Positions 43,118 to 55,494 of a stretch of 64,000 bases of DNA are shown piece by piece. The position numbers and the translations under genes are program-made. The stretch is from Beta vulgaris subsp. vulgaris (taxonomy: Eukaryota; Streptophyta; Magnoliopsida; Caryophyllales; Amaranthaceae): assembly GCF_026745355.1 (NCBI RefSeq), contig NC_079206.1, forward strand, positions 6,841,044 through 6,905,043, given 5' to 3'. The notes under the pieces are model-generated. The model saw only the letters and a program-made list of their open reading frames with translations, did not search any database and had not been told where the DNA came from. Numbering within the stretch: position 1 is the stretch's first letter; each line of letters starts with the position of its first letter.

Positions 43118-44860
43118 TATGAAACAATAATCTTAATTGCGAAATCTTTTCCATTCATATAATTTCACCTTTATCACATGAATTTCATCTTTCTATTTAC
43201 TTGCAACACTAGCAACAAGTAAGATTGATGAATTTACACGTACATATGACATTATCCTTCCCTAAGTTTATGTCCCTACCACGGATAAATCGAACTACTT
43301 ATCATTCAACGACTTCAATTATGGTATTTTGGTAGTGTTATGGGCAAGACCCATAATATATTAGGAAACCCTTCAAATCATTGGGAGGGAAGAAAAAGAT
43401 GAGGAACACCTTTTTGGATGAGTAAGTTGTCATTTATTATGGCAACAAATTAGACTACGATGTTCCCTAAGATGATGAGCAAATACTTTTCCATGTTTGA
43501 ATTTCACTAAGAACCAACATTGCATCGGTACCCATATTCAAACTTGCAATGATCCTAACACATTTATAAGGCCACACAAGTTGTAGTATCAAATGTCACC
43601 TTCATCAACATCATATCTATCAACCAAAAATATATGGAACATTAATGGGAGATCAGATCTTCTTGCTGCTTTATATATTTATTTCATATATGCATAAGGA
43701 ATTGCAAATCCACGCGTTTGGTTGATCTTATCTTATATTTATGGTATGGGGCATATTGTTATTTTTTCGACATTTTCTTTTTCAATGTGTAAAATTTTTA
43801 CAAGTGTTAGTTGCATGTAAGGTGGTGATCCCATTCTCCATGAGATGCAGTTTCTACGTTTTTATTGAAAAAATAAGATGGATCATCTTATATTGTCGTC
43901 CACCCTTTAGTGTCTACTTATCTCTTTGATCCCCTTTCGTAAATAAAATAATATTGAGCTAGCTAAGAAATGTTCTAGCTATTAGGGAGAAAAATTATAA
44001 AATTTGAGGGAAAGTAAATAATTCATTCATATTGATCTATTAATTGATTTACGGAAGGTGGAAAATTTCCCAACATTTTAATCCGAATTCGAATTGGTTA
44101 ATCATCTTCTTCTTTTGCTTGTATAATGTTGAACCTGTGTAATGATTCTAATTTAAATCATTCTCTTGAATGAGAGCAATAAAGGCATTATACTACCTTT
44201 TTTTGGGATATTATAGAGGCTTTTTTTTTTGTGCGAAAAGGGATAGAGGAATTATTACTTATATAATATTGACATGTATTACAAAGATTTGATGAGATGG
44301 AAAATATGCACAGTTTCCCGAATACTCCTAATTCGTTCGTCCAATTTTTTTGATGTGTATATGTCACGACCTATACTTTTAGGTCACTCTAAAAAAATAT
44401 TATTCTTTTAGTTACATATTATAAAAAATATCCATAGTGGATACCTTAAAAATGCACAATAATATAAATCTAATAATATTTTATATAATGATATTTTCTT
44501 TCTAATATTGTTAAAAAAAATATGTCAAAATTGTTGCTCTATAACATAGAAAGGGAGAGTAGTTTGCATGCCAATTGTTTTTTTTTTCCGCTCCAAGTGA
44601 AGTAGTGAACCGTTTCAATATAGAAATTATTGTGTACAATTTTGTTCAACTTTCATATTTCAATTGTATTGGTATTTTACAAATTACAACTTATATTACT
44701 ATAAAATTTATTAAAATCATTCATTTTTGACAAGAAACAGATTAAATAATTAAAACTTAATTGTACTGAATCTCTACTGATTTTCTCTTATGTTATATAA
44801 TGATTTCTATTGATAATAATATTTGATTTGCTTAGTACAAAATGAATCTTACTAATTATG
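43118..44860. other. AT-rich intergenic DNA, no gene seen
   Basis: No coding region, RNA gene or element termini recognised. The open frame at 43741-43929 has no domain that I know. Confidence 0.45.
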
Positions 44861-44861
44861 G

Positions 44862-45126
44862 ATCTAGTCGGGTTTGGTCGGGCTTTGGGCAAAAAATGGT
44901 CCGTTCCGCGCTAAATCGCGGGTCGGGCCAAAAAAGTTTGTGTCAAAGTCCGGTATTCCAAGGGGTCTAGCGAACTTTTCGGGGTATTTTCGGGTCGGGC
45001 TGAAATTTGGCCTATTTTTCCAAATTTAGGTTGCCTGTAGCACGGATTTTTTGCCCAAAATGGCCGAAGAAACATGCCCAAAACCCGTCTAAAATCGGGC
45101 CGGGCCGGACTTATCTTGATCACCTC
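44862..45126. repeat. GC-rich interspersed repeat
   Basis: A compositionally distinct block rich in GGTCGGGCC, CGGGCCGGGCCGG and AAAATGG phrases, in AT-rich surroundings. This type of GGGCCGGGCC repeat is common in plant genomes and often lies at transposon ends, but no termini were defined here. Confidence 0.4.
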
Positions 45127-45138
45127 TAGTCTTACCAA

Positions 45139-45323
45139 GCAAGGGTTGGCCTAGTGGTAAAGATTTAGCCTCATGACTTCAATGTCATGGGATCAAATCT
45201 CACTAAAGGCTTCTTGAGGTGAGATTCCCCTTACCATCCCCCCTCCCTCTAAGGAGTCTGACCTGCAAATTAAACCAAACGAATTATACCTGTACGAGGT
45301 ACCAATTCAGTAGGATCATTCAC
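45139..45323 (+). mobile_element. tRNA-derived SINE
   Basis: GGTTGGCCTAGTGGTAAAG (A box) and CATGGGATCAAATCTC (B box) open the unit. A non-tRNA body follows to about 45323. CTTACCAA lies on both sides (45131-45138 and 45324-45331) as a short target duplication. No poly(A) tail is obvious. Confidence 0.7.
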
Positions 45324-45758
45324 CTTACCAACTTAATTTGTTTTTTTCTATAGTCCTTTCGAATTTCTTCTCTTCAAACTATATGTGATCAACCTAGCTA
45401 CATAGTTCATGTAAAAATGAAAGTGTCTTAGCTTAAAGTGTCTTGGCTAAAAGTGTCTTGGTCATATAGATAGACGAACAATTGTTAGGGTATGAATATC
45501 CCTAAGTCTTGAGCAAAGTCTTAACAAGAGTCTTATACAAGACTCGGGGATATTCATCAAAAATTTGGAGGGAGTCTAAGGTTGAGTTTTGAAATCAAAG
45601 ACTCACCTAAAGACTCAACTTGCAAAGGAAACCGACCACTTTTTTATTTTTTTGTTTAAGCTGAGTCTGTAGATAATCTGAGGGATTGAGTATAAAATTG
45701 GAATGAGTCTAAACTGAGTCTGTAGAATTAAAAAGTAGTGGAAAACTGATGTGGCACA

Positions 45759-46300
45759 GTCTAAAGTTTGGAGGTGAGTCTGAGAGATAAACTCACCCTT
45801 ATATCAGATTTTGCCTATTTGTTATTAATTTATGCATTTTTTTAAGGTAAAATGAACTTTCTTAAAAGAAGAAAGGATTGAGGATCCCTTTTTTAAAAAG
45901 GTGAGATTGGATCCCATGATCTATATAGGATCAAAGATGATGCCAACACAACTAGGTTATCACCTGCTGCTCATCAATTTATGCATATAAGTTATCATTT
46001 TACGTGATTTTCTTATCAGATTATACAAACTTCCTATAGTCTGAAGTTTGGAGGTGAGTCTGAGGGATAAACTCACCATTATGTCAGATTTTGCCTATTT
46101 GTTATCAATTTATGCATTTTTTTAAGATAAAATGAACTTTCTTAAAAGAAGAGAGGATTGAGGATCCCTTCTTAAAAAAGGTGAGATTCGATCCCAGGAT
46201 CTATATAGGATCAAAGATGATGCCAACACAACTGGGTTATCACCTACTGCTCATCAGTTTATGCATATATGTTATCAGATTATACAAACTTCCTACAGTT
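45759..46300. repeat. 280-bp tandem duplication
   Basis: Copy 1 (about 45761-46040) and copy 2 (about 46041-46300) share GTTTGGAGGTGAGTCTGAG, ATCAGATTTTGCCTATTTG and GATGATGCCAACACAACT in the same order, with roughly 90% or better identity by eye. Copy 2 lacks a short internal stretch. Confidence 0.9.
45885..45970 (-). mobile_element. tRNA-derived SINE-like unit, duplicated at about 46170-46255
   Basis: On the minus strand GGTGATAACCTAGTTGTG resembles an A box and CATGGGATCCAATCTCACC a B box (CAGGATCGAATC-like in the second copy). The 3' part runs into an AAAAAGGG stretch. Both units were carried along by the tandem duplication. Moderate evidence only. Confidence 0.5.
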
Positions 46301-46399
46301 TATGCACCTAGTTTATCCATGTTGTTTATCAATAATTTATGCATATTAATTTGTTTATACATCCTTTTAATAAGTTTGCAAATACTTGTTATTAGTTTA

Positions 46400-47149
<750 letters not shown>

Positions 47150-47150
<1 letters not shown>

Positions 47151-47458
47151 CCATAGAACACAATCATAAGATCCCCTCACCCCCTCCCTTGGCTACTCTT
47201 GTGCCTGGGATCCTCCACCTCATTCATTTTACAAATTAAACTTCGATGATTATGTTTGTGGTTTGGACGCAGCTATTAGTGTCATCATCCGTAATCATAA
47301 AGGCCATCTTCTTCATGCCAAAGGTTTCCATCTTGACCACACTTTGGTTCTTATTGCCGAAGCCACTTCGTTGCAACAAGGTATCGATCAAGCTAGCTCT
47401 GCATTCGGTTCTTCACAAAGTCATCATTGAAGGGGGATAACCTCTTGGTCATTAACGC
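47150..47458 (+). pseudogene. LINE-type RNase H fragment, 5' part
   Basis: The strand reads KLNFDDYVCGLDAAISVIIRN, then KGHLLHAKGFHLDH and IAEATSLQQGI, which are the first-Asp and Glu motifs of the RVT_3-type RNase H domain of plant LINEs. After a frame change, HKVIIEG and a LLVINA phrase follow, directly abutting the young Copia. The 3' part resumes at 50771. Confidence 0.78.
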
Positions 47459-48049
47459 TGTGAGTTGTGACTTGCGCGAAGGAGCTGAACCAGGAGGGAG
47501 CTCGGTCGCGAGTCGCGACCCATGTCGCGAGGTGCGACAGTTCGGTTTTGGAGCAGCGAGGCAGAAGCAACGTCGCGAGTCGCGACGCTCATCGCGACCC
47601 CTTCGCGACCTTCTCGCGAGTCGCGACGAGGCTCGCGGGTCGCGAGCTGGGCTCGTTATCGCGGAGCGCTAGGGCGATTTTTTTCGTCCGGTTTTATTTT
47701 ACGACTTAGGGCTTGTATCTTAGACTTCATATAAATATGTTTTGTCATATTTAGGGCTTTGAACCACAAAAATACTAGAGAGAGATTAGAGAAAAACACA
47801 ATAGAGGAGATTAGAGAGAGTCTTTGAGATTCAATTACAAACCTTTTGAATTGAATCTTGCCTATTGTATTTGTAATCGTCTCGTTCATAGTGAAGCGAT
47901 CTTTTTCCCTGCCTTGAGGACGTAGCTATCACGTTGATAGTGAACCTCGTTAAATTTGTGTGTCCTTTATTCGCTTTCTTGTTTTCTTTGTGTGTGTGTT
48001 TGGTTGTTGTGGATTCTTGTTTGGTTTAATTAAACGCTTCCGCACAACA
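47459..48049 (+). repeat. 5' LTR of the gag-only Copia
   Basis: Starts TGTGAGTTGTGAC and ends CTTCCGCACAACA. The first 190 bp are GC-rich, with ten TCGCGA hexamers between 47506 and 47645; the rest is AT-rich. A TATA-like CATATAAATATG lies near 47728. Confidence 0.93.
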
Positions 48050-48098
48050 AGTGGTATCAAGAGCTACAGGTTAACACCGGGTTAATCGCTTTTGGGAC

Positions 48099-49732
48099 AT
48101 GGCAACAACAACCTTAAAGATCGACAAGTTTACGGGAAGGAATAGTTTTGGGCTATGGCAGATAAAGATGAGAGCTTTATTGAAACAACAAGGTATCTGG
48201 AAACCATTGATTAAGGTTTCACAACGACATCAAAAGAGGGAAATCTGACTGGTCTAACTGAGGCTGAGTTGGAATCTATGGAGGAAAGAGCACACTCCAC
48301 TATCTTGCTATGCTTGGCGGACGATGTCATCACAGAGGTTGCAGATGAAATCACAGCTGCAGGTTTGTGGTTGAAACTGGAGAGTTTGTACATGACAAAG
48401 TCGCTCACAAACAAATTGCTATTGAAGCAAAGGTTGTTTGGCCTACGCATGAGAGAAGGTATGTCCCTAAAAGATCATCTCGATCGTTTGAATTCTATTT
48501 TACTGGACTTGCGTAATCTAGATGTTAAGATTGAGGATGAGGATGCTGCGTTGATATTGTTGGTTTCATTGTCAGGTAGCTATGAACATTTTGTAGAGTC
48601 TTTTGTGGTTGGAAAAGACATTGTGTCCCTAGAGGAGGTAAAGTCGGCACTTTACACTAGGGAATTGCGTCATAAAGCAACTGGTGATATGGTAGAGGAT
48701 CGTGATTATTCTACAGGTTTGGTAGCAAATGAGAAAAATAAGGGAGATTCGAGTAGGGAAAAGAGAAAACCTAGGTCGAAGGGCCCTAAAAGTAGAGATC
48801 TTTGCCATTATTGTAAAGAACCGGGTCATTGGAAGAGTGAATGTCCTAAGAAGGATGGTTCGGCTTCTTTTGCAAAACAAAATAAGGTTGACTATGACTC
48901 TGAGGAGGATTTAGCTCTAATTGTCCATGAGGAGAAACACTTAGAAGATAAGTGGGTTCTAGATAGTGGATGTTCTTCACATATGTGTTCTGACAAAGAG
49001 ATGTTTTTGACCTATAGCTTATGCAAGAGTAGTGTTACTTTGGGTGACAATACGGTGTGTGAGGTGGTTGGAGTAGGCTCTGTGAGGTTTAGAATGCATG
49101 ATGGGAGAGTTAAGGATCTTAGAGGCGTGAGGCATGTTCCACAACTTAAGAGAAACCTTATATCTCTTGGGATGTTAGACCGTAAGGGTTTTCGATTCCA
49201 AGGAGGGGATGGAGTTTTGCGTGTGGTGAAGGGTTCTTGTGAGTTACTTCGTGGCGTGAAGTCAGGTGTGGGTAACTTGTATGATTTGCAGGGTACGGCA
49301 CTGGCTAGAGATGATTCTGAGTTGAAACTGCATTCTGGGTTGAAAAATGATGGTCTTGAGTGTGAGGTGGAGCTTATGGGGGCTTCTTCACAGGTTGAGA
49401 GGTCAGAGTCAACGGGAATGAGTTCAACAACCGGGTTTGAGAGTACTAGTTGGGCTGAGGATGAGAGTGTCAACAGTGAGATAGAGTTTGTGGGAACTTC
49501 TACACAACTGGTTGAAACTAAGGGTCATCAAAAAGAACAACCAAGGGTCTCTCAGCAGCAGATTGGTATGATAAGGTTCGGTTCTATCGATACTTGTGTG
49601 CCAACTTATAGCTATGGGATCTCGAGCGACATGTCTTTGCCAGGGAGTGTTGGGTTGAGAGGTGATTATGAGAGAAGTCACAAAGAGGTAGCTAGATTGG
49701 AACTCCAGGAGGAGTTGCCTGCGTTCCAGTGA
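48099..49732 (+). CDS. gag: Gag-protease of the Tork-like Copia, with one frameshift
   Basis: The ATG at 48099 opens KIDKFTGRNSFGLWQIKM and RALLKQQGIW. Near 48212 the frame shifts by one base, then runs open to 49732 with GLTEAELESMEERAHSTIL, the UBN2 gag core (LESLYMTKSLTNKLLLKQRL), the knuckle CHYCKEPGHWKSECP and the protease motif WVLDSGCSSHM. The order and motifs match the Tnt1/Tork lineage. After NLISLGMLDRKGF the pol sequence stops: no HHCC or integrase follows. Instead about 180 acidic, Ser/Thr-rich residues lead to the stop. The product should form particles and process itself. The one-base break could be a sequence error. Confidence 0.82.
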
Positions 49733-50181
49733 GAACGGGGTGGAGTGCTCCGGCGCGAGCATATAAGAACTTCGACGGAAGTTCCCCTGCGCCAAGGGTG
49801 TTTTGTTTTGGGTACTTAGACGTAAGTGCAAATGGCTCTAGTTGGAGCAACTGGCAGGGTACTGGCTCGTCTTGATTAAGGTGGAGCTAGTGTGTTTGCG
49901 GTTCAGTGAAGGCGATTTGATTTCCGACGGGTAATAAATTGGGTTTCAGGTGAATGCGCAACATGGGTCTCATAGGCTGTGAGATCGGGTCGTTCATGAT
50001 GAGTGGTCAGTGATCTTGGCGAGATTGGGTGAGACTCATATGAGGGCAAGCCTGGCATCGGGGGTGAAAGATGCATGAGCAGGAAGGGAAAGGAGTATCT
50101 CGCGTACTGTTGCAGAGGTACATGCTGGGTTGATGGTTTCGAGGTGGAGTTGCGTAGTAGATGCAAGTCAAGGTGGAGATT
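49733..50181 (+). other. Noncoding 3' internal region of the gag-only Copia
   Basis: G-rich, noncoding between the gag-protease stop and the 3' LTR. It includes CTTCGACGGAAG and repeated GGTGGAG phrases. It probably retains packaging or priming signals from the parent, though none can be pinpointed apart from the purine tract. Confidence 0.55.
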
Positions 50182-50770
50182 TGTGAGTTGTGACTTGCGC
50201 GAAGGAGCTGAACCAGGAGGGAGCTCGGTCGCGAGTCGCGACCCATGTCGCGAGGTGCGACAGTTCGGTTTTGGAGCAGCGAGGCAGAAGCAACGTCGCG
50301 AGTCGCGACGCTCATCGCGACCCCTTCGCGACCTTCTCGCGAGTCGCGACGAGGCTCGCGGGTCGCGAGCTGGGCTCGTTATCGCGGAGCGCTAGGGCGA
50401 TTTTTTCGTCCGGTTTTATTTTACGACTTAGGGCTTGTATCTTAGACTTCATATAAATATGTTTTGTCATATTTAGGGCTTTGAACCACAAAAATACTAG
50501 AGAGAGATTAGAAAAAACACAATAGAGGAGATTAGAGAGAGTCTTTGAGATTCAATTACAAACCTTTTGAATTGAATCTTGCCTATTGTATTTGTAATCG
50601 TCTCGTTCATAGTGAAGCGATCTTTTTCCCTGCCTTGAGGACGTAGCTATCACGTTGATAGTGAACCTCGTTAAATTTGTGTGTCCTTTATTCGCTTTCT
50701 TGTTTTCTTTGTGTGTGTGTTTGGTTGTTGTGGATTCTTGTTTGGTTTAATTAAACGCTTCCGCACAACA
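50182..50770 (+). repeat. 3' LTR of the gag-only Copia
   Basis: Near-identical copy of 47459-48049, including the TCGCGA cluster. Confidence 0.95.
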
Positions 50771-51055
50771 AACGCCGCTAGTAATATTTGCTCTACTCCG
50801 TCGAAGATTGCCAATATTATTGTTGATTGTAAGCTCATACTCACTCATTTTGCCTCTTACCAAGTCAAGACATGTGTTAAGGGAAGCAAATCGCGCTGCT
50901 GATTGGATAGTCAATGTAGGGCACCTAGTAGTGTCTAGTTTTGATATTTCTCCTTATACTAACACTTCTCTTGCTTAATTTCATTTTTATATTCGACACA
51001 TTAGGTATTCCCCTCGCAAGGAAGGTCGCCTAATGTTCTTTTCTTACCTTTCAGA
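50771..51055 (+). pseudogene. LINE-type RNase H fragment, 3' part and LINE 3' end
   Basis: Continues the fragment at 47150-47458: SKIANIIVDCKLILTHFASY, then in a shifted frame an REANRAADWIVNVGH phrase, the conserved last-His/Asp region of plant LINE RNase H. A short 3' untranslated stretch ends in CAGAAAAAA near 51060, a possible tail. Confidence 0.75.
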
Positions 51056-51060
51056 AAAAA

Positions 51061-51650
51061 TCATAAATTATTGCGCACCGATTTAAGTCATCAGAAAATA
51101 AAAATAGCCCTTGGTTGTTGATCCTCTCACACATTTTAAGCACCTAATGGTTGGGAGGCGAAAATTCTACGATAAATCTCGATCACCGCTAATGATCACT
51201 ACTATAATAATGAAATGTAGATTATTGATTTTAGATATGCAAATCATAACCGTACGAGATTCATTAATATTTAAGATTTTATTTACATCTTAAAAAATAA
51301 TTAATATATATTCATTTAACTGTAACATATTTTTTTTCGATTTTTTATCCCTAAAATTAAGTATAAGATTAAATTAATATTCTACAATTAAGATGATATA
51401 TATGAAATCAAAGACCTATAATTGCTAATAGTGGTGATACGTAGTGGTGACACTCGAATAGTCATTAGTTAGAAGGTAGGTGAAACAAAATTCCCTTTCC
51501 AATTGACAATAAAAATTTGCCGAAAATCACTTTTGATTTGGTTTATGAATTTCTTACCGTCTAGTATTACCTCTAGTTTACTATAGATGGTCCTAAAATA
51601 ATTTTAGGAAGAAAAATAGATATTTAGAAATTGTTTTTTGGATAAATAAA
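51061..51650. other. AT-rich DNA, no gene seen
   Basis: No supported features. Confidence 0.4.
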
Positions 51651-51652
51651 TA

Positions 51653-51896
51653 CTTCTTCCGTTTCACAATAAGTGAAACATAGAGATGGTGGGGGAGTTA
51701 TCAAGGAATTTAAAGAGAGAAAATTGGGACCACAATAAAGTAGAGTGAATAAGTATTGAAGTTGTGATCCCCTCTTACTTTTTGGTGATATATTTGTAAT
51801 AAGAGTGAACTTTTTTTTACCATTTGGAGGTTGGTTTCACTTATTGTGATTCTTTCAAATAAGGAAAGTGTTTCACTTATTGTGAAACGGATGAAG
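51653..51896. mobile_element. Stowaway-like MITE
   Basis: Left end CTTCTTCCGTTTCACAATAA and right end TTATTGTGAAACGGATGAAG, with TA on both sides. AAGTGAAACA phrases are repeated near both ends. 244 bp. Confidence 0.9.
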
Positions 51897-53150
51897 TATT
51901 TCGCAAAGAAAGGTAACTTTGGCTCGAAAATTATTTTTGCAAAATTATATAAATTTAATTGCCATTCATGTCATTATTACCATGTACAAAGTTATTTTTA
52001 GACTATAGCTGCCTCTTACCAATGAAAACAATAAAAGCAAGACAATATATATATAAGTTCATTATGCCTACGTGTCAAGCTGATATACATTACGCCAAAT
52101 GTCGTCTTCTTAGGTCGTTTTAAAATTAAATTGCCACGTGTAGATTGATAGAGAGCTAATACTTATGTGTCAATTAGTTTGGATTAAAGGCATTAATGTC
52201 AGAGGGTTAGGTTAATTAGGACATTAGGATTAGGGGGTTAGGATGGAGGGAGGTTAATTAGGTTAATAATGACAAAGTTGTTAATAATGCAAACAACGAC
52301 TTAACGTCCGTTTGGAAAAAGGGTAATCGGTGCACATTTTTAAAAATTCAAGAGATATGGTGAATTTCTTAAATATAATTGGGAGTACATATTGAATTTT
52401 TCAATTTATTAAAATATATAGTGAATAAACCTTTTAAATAAAAGTTGTTGTTGGCCTTTATTCAAAAAAATATATATTATTGGCCTAGGCGATCCTAGAG
52501 CATCCCGGTTTAATGTCTATGGATTTAAGAGGCATTCCCTAACTTTGTCCGCATTGTCATATTATCCTAAAAATGGACAAAACAAGGCAATGAAGAGAAT
52601 ATATACATGCAATATGTCTTAATATGCAACTAACTAATATGGCGTAAAATAAACTATGTGATAATGATTCATGCACCTAAAACAAGCTCTAAAAGTGTAC
52701 AAAACGCATACTTAACTATCATTTGTGCTTTTGTACCTCAATGTTTGGCATTGTATTTGTGAGATGATGTGTAATTATGTAGATTATTATATTAGTACCC
52801 ATTCAGTATATATCATTGTCCACTTTAGTTTTTGCTGTTATAATTGTAGACATTACATGATATATATTAATTATTACCCATTCAGTACATAATAAACTCA
52901 AAGTTTGCCATACATATTGTAAGCATATATTTTGATACTAAAAACTAACAACAAAACTTGGAAACCACTTTTTCTTCTTTTTGTATATCTAGTTTGAGTT
53001 TTCAAAAACCGATACTAGAAATCAAAGATGATAAATAAGAAATCCTTAGTGTCTCTAGTTTGAGTTTTTCAAAACTAGAAACCAAAGATGATAGATAAGA
53101 AATCCTTAGAATCTGTCCTCCCCAACTTATTTTCAGTCCAGCTCTGGACA
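51897..53150. other. Noncoding region with a relic arm of the 41396-42563 MULE family
   Basis: About 52195-52437 resembles the right arm of that MULE in order and phrasing (GGGTTAGG runs, GTTAATAATG, then TGGTGAATTTC and GTGAATAAACC), without a left partner. The rest is AT-rich with no gene. Confidence 0.4.
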
Positions 53151-53154
53151 ATAT

Positions 53155-53245
53155 TTTTACTCTCACATATCGCTATTCATTTCAGTTCAATTCAGTTCAA
53201 TTCAATTCAGTTCAGCTGTTTTATGCAAAGAGATCAACAGGCCCT
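53155..53245. repeat. CAGTTCAATT minisatellite with flank shared with 62576-62815
   Basis: A run of TTCAGTTCAA-type units is followed by TTTTATG(C)AAAGAGATCAACAGGCC. The locus near 62800 has the same order (TTTTATGTCGAAGAGAACATGCCC), so both are probably ends of one MITE family. Confidence 0.65.
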
Positions 53246-53581
53246 CAGTGTTAAAATATCCGACACCATCAAATCTAGTTCAAACTGGCGTAATAGTTTC
53301 ATAGTTAATTATTTATATATTAAAAAGAATATGAAAACAAATGCAATTACTACTTATACGGAAAATGAAAAATGAAAAGGAGATATTGACTAGTTTGGTT
53401 GACCCAAAAAAAAACATCTTGGATTAGTTAAGTGGTTGTCGAGTCGATCTCAAAATTGACCTGAATCTAAATTAATTCATTCGACCTAAAACCGACCTGA
53501 TTGACCGTTTTGCTAAGCTTAGTTATAACTTACAAGTAATATGATTTTGGAATTAGTCACACTCTGGTCATTGGAGAAGTA

Positions 53582-53800
53582 CTCCTTCATTTTTTTTTTA
53601 TATGTTACGCTTTTGAAATTACGAATGTCTAGGCAATGTTTGAAGAGGAGAAAAATAGAAACAAAGAAAACAAAAGGATTACATGTGAACATATGATAGG
53701 AGAGAGTAATAGAGAAAAATTATTAACCAATATAAAAGTGTAATATCTAGTTTGAAACTTTTTAAAATAAATAATGTAACATTTAAAAAAACGAAGGAAG
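53582..53800. mobile_element. Stowaway-like MITE (CTTCCTCCGT family)
   Basis: Ends CTCCTTCATTTTTTT and ACGAAGGAAG, with TA on both sides. The interior aligns with 38493-38713 (GTCTAGGCAATGTTTGAAGA, ACATGTGAACATATGATAGG). 219 bp. Confidence 0.85.
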
Positions 53801-54680
53801 TATATCAATTGGACTATTATTGGAGATGACTTCTTCACTTGACTATACGCTGATAATACACGTAAATGGTGGGAGCTAGAAATGACTAATATGAGCCAAA
53901 AAAATTGGTTGGGGGGCTTAAAACCAGCCTAAATATGGTGGGGGCTTAACTTGTCGGTTTTTGTCAGTTTGGGGGCTAGTTTGTTACGTATACCTCCGTA
54001 CCCAAATGTCATGCTCGTCCCCTTCGACGTTTTTTCCTGCCATACTTACAACTTTTTTTTTTAGGAAATCCCATCACGTTGCCGACATTCAGGCCATCTC
54101 ATAAAATGAAAGATCATGTGTTAAAATGAATTATAAAGATTAGATTTTTTGGTGAATGGAAGAAATGGAAGAGTTATAAATGGAGTTTTTTTTGGAGAAT
54201 AGGAAAAGAAGAAGAAAAATAGCAAATAGAATTAATCTCTTTAAATTTGTAATTAGATTTAGGTTTTCTTTTATTTTATTCTTTAGGCGTACAACTAATA
54301 GAATTGGGTCCTTATATTTCGGAGGCCCTGTGCAGTTGCTCACCCTGAACATGGCCTTAGCCGCCTATGCCGACATTATTAGGAGGCTAAAATTCTTGTC
54401 CAAAAAAAATGAGGCTAATATTTCTTCCATTTCTCTCCCCACTATTTACATTATCTGATCTGCTTTAATTAGTTATAACGCATGTAAAATTCTATTACAT
54501 TTGTCTTAATATATATTTTAATAAAAAAATCACAATTTTTTCATTTGCATAAGTAAATATATTAAGAATTAAAACGATATGCTAGCAAACGTATCAAAAA
54601 CTTTGGATATAACTATTAGAAAATAAATGGAGTAATTCATTCATTTCAACAAATATATGTACTCCTTATACAAATGTGGT
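53801..54680. other. AT-rich DNA, no gene seen
   Basis: The open frame 54180-54458 has no recognisable domain. Confidence 0.4.
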
Positions 54681-54684
54681 AGTG

Positions 54685-54687
<3 letters not shown>

Positions 54688-54762
<75 letters not shown>
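54688..54762. repeat. (TA)n microsatellite
   Basis: About 74 bp of uninterrupted TA. Confidence 0.95.
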
Positions 54763-54764
<2 letters not shown>

Positions 54765-55042
54765 GTGATTTCATATGAGAATGCATACTTATATGAGAAA
54801 TGAGAATGAATTTTACACGTTATAACTCATATGAATAAGTGATATAACTCTAATGAAAAAGTGATGTACCTCCAAAAACAAAATATTTGAAAAAAATTCA
54901 AAAAAAACAATTTATTTTTTTTTGAATTCAAATTTTTTCAGAGGGATATAACTCTAATAAATAAGTGTTGTAACTCTAAACCAATCGTGTGGTTGAGATT
55001 CATTCTCATTTTTCATGTAAGGAGCATTCTCATGTGATCTTG

Positions 55043-55044
<2 letters not shown>

Positions 55045-55137
<93 letters not shown>

Positions 55138-55161
55138 ATATATATAATATTATATATATAT

Positions 55162-55222
<61 letters not shown>
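55045..55222. repeat. Compound (TC)n-(TATC)n-(TA)n microsatellite
   Basis: TC repeats to about 55095, TATC repeats to about 55137, then TA repeats with two slips to 55222. Confidence 0.95.
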
Positions 55223-55225
<3 letters not shown>

Positions 55226-55241
55226 AGTAAATGTAAGGATA

Positions 55242-55378
55242 GAGCAGCAGATGATAGCCTAGTGACATTGGCATCACCTCCGATCCCAGAGGTCAGGGGG
55301 TCAAGTCTCACCCCTTGCAAGGAGGGATCCCCAATTTCCCCCTTCCTTACAAGGGACTTCATCTTAGCTTTAAAAAAT
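55242..55378 (+). mobile_element. tRNA-derived SINE
   Basis: ATGATAGCCTAGTGACATTGG gives an A-box-like start (TAGCCTAGTG) and GGGGGTCAAGTCTCACC the B box. It ends in CTTTAAAAAAT. The 15-bp target duplication GTAAATGTAAGGATA lies at 55227-55241 and 55379-55393. 137 bp. Confidence 0.9.
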
Positions 55379-55494
55379 GTAAATGTAAGGATAAGTAAGC
55401 TCTGCGCCTCAGAGACAAAAATGCCTAGGGAGAGAAACACAATGAGGGAGCGAACCCTGTAAGAGAGAAAAACCCTATGAAAGAATCCAACAAG

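Larger units (their letters stand above)
47459..50770 (+). mobile_element. Very young non-autonomous Copia (Tork-like) carrying gag-protease only
   Basis: LTRs at 47459-48049 (591 bp) and 50182-50770 (589 bp) differ by only about two one-base gaps. TSD AACGC is perfect (47454-47458, 50771-50775). The primer-binding site TGGTATCAAGAGC lies at 48052 and the purine tract CAAGGTGGAGATT at 50168. The interior encodes gag and protease but no integrase, RT or RNase H, so the 3312-bp element must be mobilised by a full-length partner. It splits a LINE RNase H fragment. Confidence 0.95.

Noticed and set aside
47427..47734. Arg-rich frames repeated at 50075-50456
   Set aside because: They lie in both LTRs of a retrotransposon and reflect the TCGCGA-rich U3.
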